A stretch of DNA of 64,000 bases, taken from Bog-257 sp963834135 (GTDB taxonomy: Bacteria; Acidobacteriota; Terriglobia; Terriglobales; Acidobacteriaceae). A program made the position numbers and the translations under genes. Below are positions 52,386-61,435 of this stretch, piece after piece; position 1 is the stretch's first letter; each line of letters opens with the position of its first letter. The notes under the pieces were generated by a model. The model did no database searches. It worked only from the letters and a program-made list of their open reading frames with translations, and was not told the origin of the DNA. The stretch spans positions 992,001 to 1,056,000 of the forward strand of contig CAWIAN010000007.1 of assembly GCA_963834135.1 (NCBI GenBank), given 5' to 3'.

Positions 52386-53272
52386 GGGCGGCGCAACCTC
52401 CGCCGTGTGGCCCGCCAGGCAATGGCGAACGGCCGCGAGATCAGCCAGCCCGGCGAACCCTCCAATAGCAATCTGCGAAACCCGCTTACCCGGCCGTCTC
52501 GGATTTCCTCCAATGCCAGCGCGGTGGCGTATTTTCTCAATCGGGAGCGCACGATTCGTGGATTCACCTGCGAAGCCCATTGACGGATAATCAGTGGCGG
52601 TTCCTCATGCAATCGGCGCCGGTATTCATGCGATGCCGACATGCTGCCGGAATGGACACGGTACCGGCAGACCACCTGCTGGACAGCGCGTGCCTTGTAG
52701 TTGCGTGCGAGAGCGACGTAGAGGTAGTAGTCGGGTACGACTTGGATGGTAGATGGTATCTTGCCGATTTCTGCCAGCGAGCTGGCTCGCAGCATGACTG
52801 AACTCATCTGGATAAAGCAGGCGTGCCTGAAGAGCTCCGAGAAGATGTTCCCTTCCGGCAAGGCGCTGAATTCGTGCGAGTGATCGTAGTCCCGCAAATT
52901 TCCCCGATGCGAATCAAACAGCACCGTTCGGCCATAGATGATCGCGACATCGGGCGCGGCCAGCGCCAGTTGCTTCTCCAGTTTGCGCGGCAGCCAAATG
53001 TCATCCTGATCGAGAAAAGCCAGCCACTCGCCGGTAGCCTGAGCGATAGCCCGGTTGCGAGCTTCTCCCAAAGGGGTGTCATCGGGAGATAAGTAGTATC
53101 GGATCCGCGGGTCGCGGTACGCGGCAATGATCTTCGCGCTGTCGTCGGTCGAACAATCGTCCCACATCACGAGTTCCCAGTCCGCAAACGTTTGCGCCAG
53201 CACGCTGTCGATGGCTTCGCGCAGGTATGAAGCGCCGTTACGAACGTTGATAATTACGCTGACCGTGGGCAT
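52346..53272 (-). CDS. Family 2 glycosyltransferase, paralogue A
   Basis: A 308-residue GT-A enzyme: VSVIINVRNGASYLREAIDS, MWDDCSTDDSAK, FLDQDDIWLP, IYGRTVLFD. The start is ATG 53272; TTG 53284 would add four residues. It is closely similar over its whole length to the next gene on the same strand (53298-54218), so the pair arose by tandem duplication. It overlaps the convergent 51342 gene by 40 bases. It lies on the strand opposite to the rest of the locus. Confidence 0.85.
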   Translation of the reverse strand: MPTVSVIINVRNGASYLREAIDSVLAQTFADWELVMWDDCSTDDSAKIIAAYRDPRIRYYLSPDDTPLGEARNRAIAQATGEWLAFLDQDDIWLPRKLEKQLALAAPDVAIIYGRTVLFDSHRGNLRDYDHSHEFSALPEGNIFSELFRHACFIQMSSVMLRASSLAEIGKIPSTIQVVPDYYLYVALARNYKARAVQQVVCRYRVHSGSMSASHEYRRRLHEEPPLIIRQWASQVNPRIVRSRLRKYATALALEEIRDGRVSGFRRLLLEGSPGWLISRPFAIAWRATRRRLRRPYWLATEFASDPD

Positions 53273-53297
53273 GAGTCGCCGCAATGACAGTTCGATC

Positions 53298-54218
53298 CTA
53301 CACGGACGAGCACTTCGGAAGTTTCTTCCAGTACGGTGGTCGAAGATTTCGACGAACTACGTGAAAGGCGAAGGTGAAGGGCCGGATGAGCTGGGATTCG
53401 ACAGACCCCTTGGTAAGCAGCCGCATAAATCCAACGGAGCGGGTGCCTGCACTTCGCATTTCTTCGAGTGCGATAGCAGTATGATGGCGCTTTTGGCAGA
53501 GGGCCACGGTCTCAGGATGCACTTCTTCCGCCCAATACTCGATCAGTCGCAGGACTTCGCGATGCATGGCCAGAGCCACTGTATGGGACATGCTGTCGGC
53601 GTGCATTCGATACCGGCAAACGACTTCCTGCACCGCCCGTGCCTGGTACCGGTTGGCGACGGCAGTGTAAAGGTAATAGTCGGGAACAATTTGGATCATG
53701 TCGGGGATGCCGCCTATGTCTTCGATCGCAGATCGGCGAAACACCGCGGAACTCATGGCAATGAAGCATGATTTCGTAAACAGCTGGGTGAAGATGTCGC
53801 CTTCCGGCAGCAGTGCATACTCATGAGCCTGATCGTAATCGCGCTCGAACCCACTGGGATAAAACCGCACGGTGCGCCCGTAAATCAAGCCCACGCCATC
53901 TTTGGCGAGAGCGAGTTGCCTCTCCAATTTGTGGGCTAACCAGAGATCGTCCTGATCGAGAAACGCTATCCACTCCCCAACGGTTTGCTGAATGGCATCA
54001 TTTCTTGCTTGTCCTAGGGGTACATCGTCTGGCGAAAGGAAGTAGCGGATCCGGGGATCGCTGTATTGGGCAACGACGGTGGCGCTGGAATCGGTGGAGC
54101 GGTCGTCCCATATGACAAGTTCCCAGTCCTGAAACGTCTGCTGCAAAACGGTATCGATCGCCTCGCGCAGGGTGGCGGCGCCGTTTCGAACGTTGATGAT
54201 GACGCTGACCAGAGGCAT
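53298..54218 (-). CDS. Family 2 glycosyltransferase, paralogue B
   Basis: A 306-residue duplicate of the neighbouring enzyme: VSVIINVRNGAATLREAID, IWDDRSTDSSAT, FLDQDDLWLAHKLERQLALA, IYGRTVRFY. The two share long identical stretches such as VVCRYR, but have diverged enough to suggest different acceptors. It is separated from paralogue A by 25 bases and from the DUF4184 gene upstream by 18, so the three minus-strand genes form one transcript. Confidence 0.85.
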   Translation of the reverse strand: MPLVSVIINVRNGAATLREAIDTVLQQTFQDWELVIWDDRSTDSSATVVAQYSDPRIRYFLSPDDVPLGQARNDAIQQTVGEWIAFLDQDDLWLAHKLERQLALAKDGVGLIYGRTVRFYPSGFERDYDQAHEYALLPEGDIFTQLFTKSCFIAMSSAVFRRSAIEDIGGIPDMIQIVPDYYLYTAVANRYQARAVQEVVCRYRMHADSMSHTVALAMHREVLRLIEYWAEEVHPETVALCQKRHHTAIALEEMRSAGTRSVGFMRLLTKGSVESQLIRPFTFAFHVVRRNLRPPYWKKLPKCSSV

Positions 54219-54236
54219 AAGACGAGACGTTCGGGC

Positions 54237-55013
54237 TCAGGTAATAATCCACACCTGGTGAGTCGAAACCAGCACACAGTAGAGCAGAAACTGCCAGAAC
54301 GCCAGAGCTAAAGATGTCACTCCGAAGACCAGTAGAAAATGGTGGGCGTTGGAGCGGAATGCCGGCATTCCGACCACCAACAGGGCGCGAATGAAGCCGA
54401 TAACGACTGCCAGCACGAGCATCGCTACTGCAAGCGCGAAGCGAGATTTCGGACGAGACCGTGCCTGGGGTTCCGCAACGGGAGTGTTTCGGTACCACAT
54501 CCATACCCACACCGTGAGAGCAAGCAGGCCCAGAATCGAGCTGACGTATTGCAACGCCGAATGGATCGGCATGTAGCCGACGAACGGCACATAGACCCAT
54601 CCGCGAAGCCAACGCACGTGATCTAACGCCCAGGTGTTGTCGTGAGTGAAGGAATCCCACACAAGATGGGTTGCGATGCCCAGCAGAATCGATACGAGTA
54701 TCGCACCGAAGCGCCGAAATCCTCCAAAGGGAAAGGGGCCCATTTGGTCCCGCAGACGCTGCTGCATGCCGGAGGGAAGCAAGCCAGTCACTGGGCGCTT
54801 AATGATGTTGTGGAACATCCAGAGTGCGATCAGCGATGCCGGAATGGTGAACTCCAGTAGCCCGGGAAAGCGATGTGCAAAGCCTCGATTCGCGGTATTC
54901 CCGAGGACGTAAGGGAAGTCGGGCGCCATGCTGCCAATGATGAACGCAGACCAGACGAGGTTAAGTTTGCGAAACGGCAGGACTGCTGCGGCATGGGAAA
55001 CCGTGAATGGCAT
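54237..55013 (-). CDS. DUF4184 membrane protein
   Basis: A 258-residue membrane protein with six or seven hydrophobic segments. MPFTVSHAAAVLPFRK at the N-terminus and ATHLVWDSFTHDNTW are the DUF4184 signature; histidines in both resemble those of metal-dependent membrane hydrolases such as YdjM, but no activity is established. It heads the minus-strand transcript with the two paralogous glycosyltransferases. Confidence 0.8.
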   Translation of the reverse strand: MPFTVSHAAAVLPFRKLNLVWSAFIIGSMAPDFPYVLGNTANRGFAHRFPGLLEFTIPASLIALWMFHNIIKRPVTGLLPSGMQQRLRDQMGPFPFGGFRRFGAILVSILLGIATHLVWDSFTHDNTWALDHVRWLRGWVYVPFVGYMPIHSALQYVSSILGLLALTVWVWMWYRNTPVAEPQARSRPKSRFALAVAMLVLAVVIGFIRALLVVGMPAFRSNAHHFLLVFGVTSLALAFWQFLLYCVLVSTHQVWIIT

Positions 55014-55199
55014 CCAAAGAGCTTGTTGGCTACAACCTCAGCGCACGTGGAGACATATCTCCTGCGCGATGTTCTGAACGAAAATCTTCGTCTCCGGCAG
55101 TATAGCTGAGGGTGACGGCGTGACGCGTCGTGCCAGCGCCCCCAAAAATAAATTACAATCAGCACGCACAATACTCCTGAAAAACGGCCACTGAATTCT

Positions 55200-56450
55200 A
55201 TGAAACGCGCTCCGCTGTCTGGCGGACACACAATTCCCTTGCAGGAAGATGAACTCCCCGCCATCGCCGGTGGTTCCCCTATACGTGCGCCTGAACGCCG
55301 CCTGGTCTTTGGCGCGCCGGTGATCGGAGATGCGGAGATCGCTTCCGTTGTCGAATGTCTGCGAAGCAACTGGATCGGCTTAGGCTCCCGCGTCGAACGC
55401 TTTGAGAATGCGTTTGCCCGCTATAAGCAAGCGCCGTATGCAGTCGCAGTAAGCAGTGGGACAGCCGCCATTCATCTCTCGCTTCTCGCGCTGGCTATTG
55501 GAGTGGGCGATGAAGTAATCGGTCCGGCGATGACCTTCTGCTCGACCATTCACTCAATCGTTCACACGGGCGCCGAGCCGGTGCTGGTGGACTGCGATCC
55601 CCACACGCTGAACCTTGATCCGGGGGAGATTGAGGCGCGCATTACCCCGCGCACCAAGGCGATCATCGTCGTGCACATGTGCGGACGCTGCTGCGAGATG
55701 GATCCAATCCTGGAAATCGCTCAGCGGCACGGACTGCATGTTATCGAGGACTGCGCGCACGCTATTGAATCAACCTACAAAGGCCGTCCCGCGGGGCTGA
55801 TGGGAGCTTCCGGCTGTTTCAGCTTTTATCCCACCAAGAACATTGCGACCTGCGATGGAGGTATGGTAACGACTCGGGATGAAGCGCTCCATCAGAAGGT
55901 GAAAGTGTTGTCGCTGCACGGCATGACCGCCGATGCCTGGAGCCGGTTTGTGGGCGGGCCTACCGGTTATGAGGTAGTCGACGCAGGATTCAAGTACAAC
56001 ATGACCGATCTTGCCGCCTCGCTGGCCCTGCCACAACTGGAAGTGGTGGAGGAAAATTGGAAGCGCCGCGAGCAGGTATGGCACATGTACAACGATAGCC
56101 TGAGCGGATTGCCTCTCCAGTTGCCAGCTTCGCCGGAGGCTGGTTCACGGCACGCGTACCATCTCTACACGCCGCTGCTAAAGCTGGAAAAGATTTCCGT
56201 GGGACGGGACAAGATCGTCGCGGCCATCGATGCGGAGGGAATTGGTGTCGGCATTCACTATGTCCCGGTGCATCAGCATCCGTACTATCGCCGGCGGTTC
56301 GGCTTCAAGGATTCCGATTTCCCGAGTGCTACATTCGTCGGAGAGCGCACAATTTCGCTCCCGCTCTCGCCCGCAATGTCGCAGCAGGATGTTGCCGATG
56401 TCGCCTCCGCATTGACCCGAATTTTTCGCTACTACAAAGTTTCCGCATGA
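55200..56450 (+). CDS. DegT/DnrJ/EryC1-family sugar aminotransferase
   Basis: A 416-residue PLP enzyme acting on nucleotide keto-sugars. AVSSGTAAIHLSLLAL, VHMCGRCCEMDPILEIA, VIEDCAHAIESTYKG and the PLP lysine in FSFYPTKNI are present. It produces an amino sugar for the polysaccharide, or less likely is a sensor-like relative. An N-terminal extension of about 30 residues precedes the fold. TACAAT at 55154-55159 is a possible -10 box. Confidence 0.86.
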   Translation: MKRAPLSGGHTIPLQEDELPAIAGGSPIRAPERRLVFGAPVIGDAEIASVVECLRSNWIGLGSRVERFENAFARYKQAPYAVAVSSGTAAIHLSLLALAIGVGDEVIGPAMTFCSTIHSIVHTGAEPVLVDCDPHTLNLDPGEIEARITPRTKAIIVVHMCGRCCEMDPILEIAQRHGLHVIEDCAHAIESTYKGRPAGLMGASGCFSFYPTKNIATCDGGMVTTRDEALHQKVKVLSLHGMTADAWSRFVGGPTGYEVVDAGFKYNMTDLAASLALPQLEVVEENWKRREQVWHMYNDSLSGLPLQLPASPEAGSRHAYHLYTPLLKLEKISVGRDKIVAAIDAEGIGVGIHYVPVHQHPYYRRRFGFKDSDFPSATFVGERTISLPLSPAMSQQDVADVASALTRIFRYYKVSA

Positions 56451-56496
56451 TCAGGGAACATAGACGTTCCATCATGACTGAAGCCCGAGGGCGCTA

Positions 56497-58944
56497 TTGA
56501 AGAGTCGCTGTAGGTTCTTCGTCGCTCTCGCTGCTGTCAGTGTCTGCGCGGCTGCTCTTGCGAGTGGGCAGCAGCAGGCTCCGGCGACGGCGGCGCCACA
56601 GGCTCCACTTCCGGCGAGTCCCCAGCCGCAATCCCAGCCTGCCTCGCCGCAGCCGGCCGACAAATTCCTGCACCCTAACGAGAGCAAGTTCTTCCTCCAT
56701 CTCGCTGACGACCAGAAGAATATCTGGACCAGCCCATTCCACTTGAAGCCCGCCGACGCCAAGTGGCTGGTTCCAGTCAGCGGCATCGCGACGGGATTAT
56801 TCGTTACCGATCCGCAAAGTTCTTACGCCATGCGACTGGACCATCAGCACCCGTTGAATCTTGCCGCGGATGCCGGTGTGGGAACCGCCTTGGGGCTTAC
56901 TGGTGCAGCTTATTTCTGGGGCCGCATCACCCACAATGAGCGAGCTCGCGAAACGGGTGTGCTTGCCACGGAAGCAATGATCAACGCGGTGGGCGTCGAT
57001 TACGCGCTGAAAGGTATTGCCGGGCGCGAGCGTCCATTTCCATCGGACTTCCAGAACATTTTCTTTCACGGGGGCACATCGTTTCCATCGGACCACGCAG
57101 CAGTGACCTGGGCCTTCGCCTCCATCGTCGCCCAGGAATATCCGCATCCGGCTGCTGAGATCGGTGCATACGGATTAGCGTTGGGGGTCAGTCTGGCGCG
57201 AGCTGCCGCCGATCAGCATTTCCTGTCCGATGTATTTATCGGCGGGTTTATGGGATATCAGATCGGGCGGCAGATATACAAGAACCGGCACAATCCTGAG
57301 ATTGATGACGATTTGAAGATCGTGGCCGATGAGACATCAGCGCCGCGGCCAACCAACTCTGCCAGTGTTAACGTCCCTCTCGACAGTTGGATCTATCCGG
57401 CGATGGAGCGCCTGATCGGCGGCGGATACATCGATACTGCCTTCCTGGGCCTGAGGCCATGGTCGCGAATGTCGTGCGCGAAGATGCTGATGGACATGAA
57501 CGAGAAGGTGGAATATCACACCGACGTTCCCTCGGAAATCTGGAAGCTCAAGAAGACTCTCGATCAGGAGTTCGCGCCCGAGATCGCGACCTGGGAAGGT
57601 CACCCGACCGAATCGATCCAGCTCGATTCGCTTTACACGCAAGTGACGAACATTGCCGGGAAGCCGGTAAACGACAGCTATCACTTTGGGCAAACGCTGA
57701 TTAACGACTATGGCCGCCCCTACTGGCAGGGTTGGAACAACATTACCGGCTTCAGCGCCAGCGCGAACACTGGCCGGTTTGCTTTCTATGTGGACGGTGA
57801 GTATCAGTACTCGCCGACGATCCCCGGCTATCCCTTGTCGGTGCGGCAGGTGATCGCCACGGTCGATCAGAACCCGCTACAGCCTCCAACGCCGGTCGTC
57901 GCTAATCAATTCAGACTGCTCAATACCTACGCGACGATGAAATACGCCGGCATCGACTGGTCGGTTGGCAGGCAAAGCATGTGGTGGAGTCCCGACGAGG
58001 GCGGTGCTCTGCTGATGAGCGACAATGCGGTGCCGTTCTGGGGATTCCAAATTAACCGTATGGAGCCGACGAACATCCCCTTGCTATCGAAGTTCTTGGG
58101 ACCATTCGAGACGTCGAACTTCTTCGGAGCGCTGGACGGACACCAGTTTCCCGCTGGACCTTACATGTTTGGGCAGAAGGTCAGCTTTAAGCCGACCGAG
58201 AACCTGGAGTTTGGTTTCACCCGCGATGACGTGTTTGGCGGGCAGGGACACGTGCCTTTGACGTTCGGTTCGTTCTGGAATGCCTTTACTAGTTTCAATG
58301 ACGTTCCGCCCGCCGTGAAGTTTTCCCGCAACGATCCCGGCGCGCGTCACGCGAGTTTCGACTTTTCGTGGAGGCTGCCTTACCTGCGTCGCTGGTTAAC
58401 GCTCTACAGCGATTCGCTGGTCCATGACGACGTATCGCCGGTGAGCGCTCCACGCAGGTCCGCGGTAAACCCCGGCATTTATCTCACGCATTTCCCCGGT
58501 GTGCCGAAACTCGATTTCCGCGCCGAGGCGGTTTACACCGATCCCCCGACGCCCAACAGTAATGGCGGACTCTTCATCTACTGGGAAGAGGTCTACCACG
58601 ACTTGTACCTGAATGATCGATACCTGATGGGCAGCTGGATCGGGCGCGAGGGCAAGGGTTATCAGGCATGGAGCACTTATCATCTGAGCCCACAAAGCAG
58701 CATCCAGGTCGCGGTGCGCAATGCGAAGATCTCGAACGACTTCATCCCGGGCGGCAGTACGCAGTGGGACTGGAGCATTGGCGGCGATTTATGGCCGCGC
58801 AAAGACCTGGAGATTAAACCCTTCGTGCAATATGAAACCTGGTTGATCCCGGTTTTAGCGCCTACCCGCCAGAACGATTTCACCAGCTCGGTGCAAATTA
58901 CCTGGTGGCCAACAACCTTCGGCGCCCGCCGAGCCAGCCACTAA
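56497..58944 (+). CDS. PAP2 phosphatase fused to Wzi-like capsule-assembly protein
   Basis: An 815-residue exported protein. After a signal peptide (about 1-24) and a Gln/Pro/Ala-rich linker to about 55, residues 90-262 are a PAP2 phosphatase: K172-x6-R179-P180, PSDH at 197-200 (canonical PSGH) and R235-x5-H241-x3-D245, all catalytic residues being present. From about 285 to the end is a Wzi/CapAssemb-like beta-barrel (WSVGRQSMWWSPDEGGALL, WGFQINRMEPTNIPLLSKF), ending in alternating aromatic strands. Wzi binds capsule on the outer membrane. Joining it to a phosphatase could couple carrier-lipid or lipid-phosphate hydrolysis with surface assembly. The start is TTG 56497. Confidence 0.82.
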   Translation: MKSRCRFFVALAAVSVCAAALASGQQQAPATAAPQAPLPASPQPQSQPASPQPADKFLHPNESKFFLHLADDQKNIWTSPFHLKPADAKWLVPVSGIATGLFVTDPQSSYAMRLDHQHPLNLAADAGVGTALGLTGAAYFWGRITHNERARETGVLATEAMINAVGVDYALKGIAGRERPFPSDFQNIFFHGGTSFPSDHAAVTWAFASIVAQEYPHPAAEIGAYGLALGVSLARAAADQHFLSDVFIGGFMGYQIGRQIYKNRHNPEIDDDLKIVADETSAPRPTNSASVNVPLDSWIYPAMERLIGGGYIDTAFLGLRPWSRMSCAKMLMDMNEKVEYHTDVPSEIWKLKKTLDQEFAPEIATWEGHPTESIQLDSLYTQVTNIAGKPVNDSYHFGQTLINDYGRPYWQGWNNITGFSASANTGRFAFYVDGEYQYSPTIPGYPLSVRQVIATVDQNPLQPPTPVVANQFRLLNTYATMKYAGIDWSVGRQSMWWSPDEGGALLMSDNAVPFWGFQINRMEPTNIPLLSKFLGPFETSNFFGALDGHQFPAGPYMFGQKVSFKPTENLEFGFTRDDVFGGQGHVPLTFGSFWNAFTSFNDVPPAVKFSRNDPGARHASFDFSWRLPYLRRWLTLYSDSLVHDDVSPVSAPRRSAVNPGIYLTHFPGVPKLDFRAEAVYTDPPTPNSNGGLFIYWEEVYHDLYLNDRYLMGSWIGREGKGYQAWSTYHLSPQSSIQVAVRNAKISNDFIPGGSTQWDWSIGGDLWPRKDLEIKPFVQYETWLIPVLAPTRQNDFTSSVQITWWPTTFGARRASH

Positions 58945-59036
58945 ACGCCGTCTCACCCGCCTGAACTCCTTCTCCGATTCCTTCCTCGCGCGATAAACCT
59001 CCTGGCGACACAGACCCTGTGCTATAAGCGTAGTGA

Positions 59037-59112
59037 GGCCCCTTAGCTCAGCGGTTAGAGCAGTCGACTCATAATCGATTGGTCGCTGGTTCGAATCCGG
59101 CAGGGGCCACCA
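59037..59112 (+). tRNA. ileX: tRNA-Ile(CAU), lysidine-type
   Basis: Folds into a full cloverleaf: acceptor GGCCCCT/AGGGGCC, D-stem GCTC/GAGC, anticodon stem GTCGA/TCGAT with loop CTCATAA (anticodon CAT) and CCA encoded at 59110-59112. Its sequence closely resembles Escherichia tRNA-Ile2, which reads AUA after TilS converts C34 to lysidine; it is unlike elongator or initiator tRNA-Met. Confidence 0.9.
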
Positions 59113-59138
59113 ACCTTCCCCCTCCCGAATCGCCCTGA

Positions 59139-59828
59139 TTACGCCCGTTTCCTCTTGGTTGTCCCGCCGGACCGCTTAGGCATTCGTGTTACTGGCGCCG
59201 GTTTCTTTCCTGGCTTCTCATGTTTCGGCCGATACCATTTGAAGTACGTCAGAGCAGCGATCCCGCCGAGCACGGCAAGCGTGATCAGCGTATAAAGCAG
59301 AGGCTGATAGTAACGCGACACCCAGCCGACTATCCCTTTTCCGTAGCGATGGGCGAGATAAGCTATGGCTGTAAATCGTATTGCCCGACCCACGCCTAGT
59401 GCGGCGATGAAGTTCTTGCGGGGATATTTCAGTGCTCCCGCCGCGAGGAGAAACGGAACGATAGGGAACGGAGGAGGCAGGATTGCACCCACGGCTACTG
59501 TGGCAAAACCGTGTTTCTTGAAGCGGCTGTAAACCTTCTCGGCCCTCCGCTTGCCCACCTTCTTCTCGAGAGTTTCTTCCCCACCCTTTTCTGCAAGGCG
59601 GTAAGTAAGATAGCCGCCGACAATGGCGCCCACCGTTGCCATCAACGCATAGTACGGCCACCATTCGCGGCGATGCGCGGAGAGAAGAATAACCAGCAGG
59701 TCCATGCTTCCCGGCAGCGGGATGACTGAGTTGTCCAGAACCCCGAGCAGGATTAGTCCCGGACCGCCGAGACGCTGCAGCCACGGCCAGAACGAGCCTG
59801 CGAGCACGAGTGATGCAAAGAGGCGCAT
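59139..59828 (-). CDS. VTT-domain (DedA-like) membrane protein
   Basis: A 229-residue inner-membrane protein with about five hydrophobic segments and the VTT/SNARE-associated signature: LLGVLDNSVIPLPGSMDLLVI, a GAIVGGYLTYRLAEKGG re-entrant region and FPIVPFLLAAGALKYPRKNF. The basic Lys/Arg-rich tail of about 35 residues is probably cytoplasmic. Relatives include lipid scramblases and undecaprenyl-phosphate translocases; which applies is unknown. Confidence 0.83.
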   Translation of the reverse strand: MRLFASLVLAGSFWPWLQRLGGPGLILLGVLDNSVIPLPGSMDLLVILLSAHRREWWPYYALMATVGAIVGGYLTYRLAEKGGEETLEKKVGKRRAEKVYSRFKKHGFATVAVGAILPPPFPIVPFLLAAGALKYPRKNFIAALGVGRAIRFTAIAYLAHRYGKGIVGWVSRYYQPLLYTLITLAVLGGIAALTYFKWYRPKHEKPGKKPAPVTRMPKRSGGTTKRKRA

Positions 59829-59947
59829 AATTGAGTTTTAAAGCTAGAGCAGCACTCTTTTAGAAGCACTTTCGGAGCAACTAGATGTAGAGAGAAGTGG
59901 AAGAGGAGAGTAACGGCGGAAACAAAGCTATTTGGCGAGGTTAGACG

Positions 59948-59972
59948 GCGGGACTAGGTGATCTAGTCCCGC
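59948..59972 (-). terminator. Hairpin after ffh
   Basis: GCGGGACTAG (59948-59957), loop of five, CTAGTCCCGC (59963-59972): a perfect 10-bp stem directly beyond the ffh stop at 59976. On the minus strand no T-tract follows, so it may be a weak or Rho-assisted terminator. Confidence 0.55.
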
Positions 59973-59975
59973 TTC

Positions 59976-61334
59976 TTACATTCCGGGCATCTTCATGCCA
60001 GCCAGTCGTTTGGCGAAGCTGGGTTTGCTCATGCTCTTGAACATTTTGCGCATCTGCGCGTACTGCCGCAGAAGCTGGTTTATTTCCTGGACCGACGTTC
60101 CCGAGCCTCGGGCAATGCGTTTGCGACGGCTGCCGTTGATGACTTCGTGATGTTCACGCTCGTAGGGCGTCATCGAGTTGATGATGGCTTCGACCCGATT
60201 GATCTGCTTGTCATCAACCTTATCGGCGGCCTGCTGCATGTTGGCGAATGGCCCGATCTTGGGCATCATTCCCATGATGCTTTGCAACGATCCCAGCTTC
60301 TTTACCTGCCGCAACTGACCGCGAAAGTCTTCCAGCGAGAAACCGTCGCTGCTGAGCGCCTTACGCGCGAATTCCTCCGACTTGCCTTTGTCGAGCTTGG
60401 CTTCGGCCTTCTCGATCAGCGAGAGGATGTCGCCCATGCCGAGGATGCGGCCTACGATGCGGTCAGGGTGGAAGGGTTCGAGCGCATCGTATTTTTCGCC
60501 GACACCGATGAACTTAATGGGCTGACCGGTGACGTTGCGGATTGACAGGGCAGCGCCGCCACGGGCGTCGCCGTCCATCTTGGTGAGCACGACGCCGGTA
60601 AGAGTCAGCTTCTTGTGGAACTCGTCGGCGGAACGCACGGCGTCCTGCCCGGTCATGGAGTCGGCAACGAAGAGGATTTCCTGGGGATTCAGGATCTTCT
60701 TCAGCGACTGCATCTCGTCCATCAACTGCTCGTCGATGTGCAGACGGCCAGCGGTATCGACGATAAGGACGTCGCAGGCATTGTTGATGGCTTCGCGACG
60801 GGCTTCCTTCACCAGTCGCTCCACGGTCGCGGTATTCGCCTCTTCAACCTTGCCTTCGTACAGATTAGCCTTGATCGCGGCTGCCACCACTTTCAACTGC
60901 TCGCGTGCCGCCGGGCGGTACACGTCGACGGACACCAGCATTGGGCGGTGGCCGCCCTGCTTCAGCCAGTTTGCCAACTTGCCAGAGGTGGTCGTCTTGC
61001 CGGAGCCTTGCAGGCCCGCCATCAGCACAACCGTGGGCGGCTGCGAGGCAAACTTCAGCTTGGAAGTGTCTTTGCCGAGGAGGTTGACCAGTTCATCGCG
61101 AACGATCTTCACCACCTGCTCGGCGGGAGAGAGTGCGGTCAGGACTTCCTGGCCAACAGCTTTTTCGCGTATGTGCTCAATCAGCTCTTTGACTACATTG
61201 AAGTTGACGTCGGCCTCAAGCAGCGCCATGCGGATTTCTTTGAGCGCTTCGCCGATGTTTTCTTCGGTTAGCGTGCCCTGTCCGCGCAGGTTCTTGAACG
61301 CGCGCTGAAGCTTATCTGTTAAGTTCTCGAACAT
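59976..61334 (-). CDS. ffh: Signal recognition particle protein Ffh
   Basis: A 452-residue SRP54 GTPase that binds 4.5S RNA and signal sequences of nascent membrane proteins. N domain (1-90), G domain with GLQGSGKTTTSGKLA, DTAGRLHIDEQLM and TKMDGDARGGAALS, and a methionine-rich M domain (about 320-452; MMPKIGPFANMQQAA, GSRRKRIARGSG) ending in MPGM. All elements are intact. 4.5S RNA was not recognised nearby. Confidence 0.96.
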   Translation of the reverse strand: MFENLTDKLQRAFKNLRGQGTLTEENIGEALKEIRMALLEADVNFNVVKELIEHIREKAVGQEVLTALSPAEQVVKIVRDELVNLLGKDTSKLKFASQPPTVVLMAGLQGSGKTTTSGKLANWLKQGGHRPMLVSVDVYRPAAREQLKVVAAAIKANLYEGKVEEANTATVERLVKEARREAINNACDVLIVDTAGRLHIDEQLMDEMQSLKKILNPQEILFVADSMTGQDAVRSADEFHKKLTLTGVVLTKMDGDARGGAALSIRNVTGQPIKFIGVGEKYDALEPFHPDRIVGRILGMGDILSLIEKAEAKLDKGKSEEFARKALSSDGFSLEDFRGQLRQVKKLGSLQSIMGMMPKIGPFANMQQAADKVDDKQINRVEAIINSMTPYEREHHEVINGSRRKRIARGSGTSVQEINQLLRQYAQMRKMFKSMSKPSFAKRLAGMKMPGM

Positions 61335-61435
61335 TGTCAGGAGTCCAAACTGGCTGGATAGCGGACGCGTAGAGCTCCGCGTTTCGCTTTCAGAATATCA
61401 TGCGGGCCTGCCTTTAGTGGGGTAGACGGCTGGTA

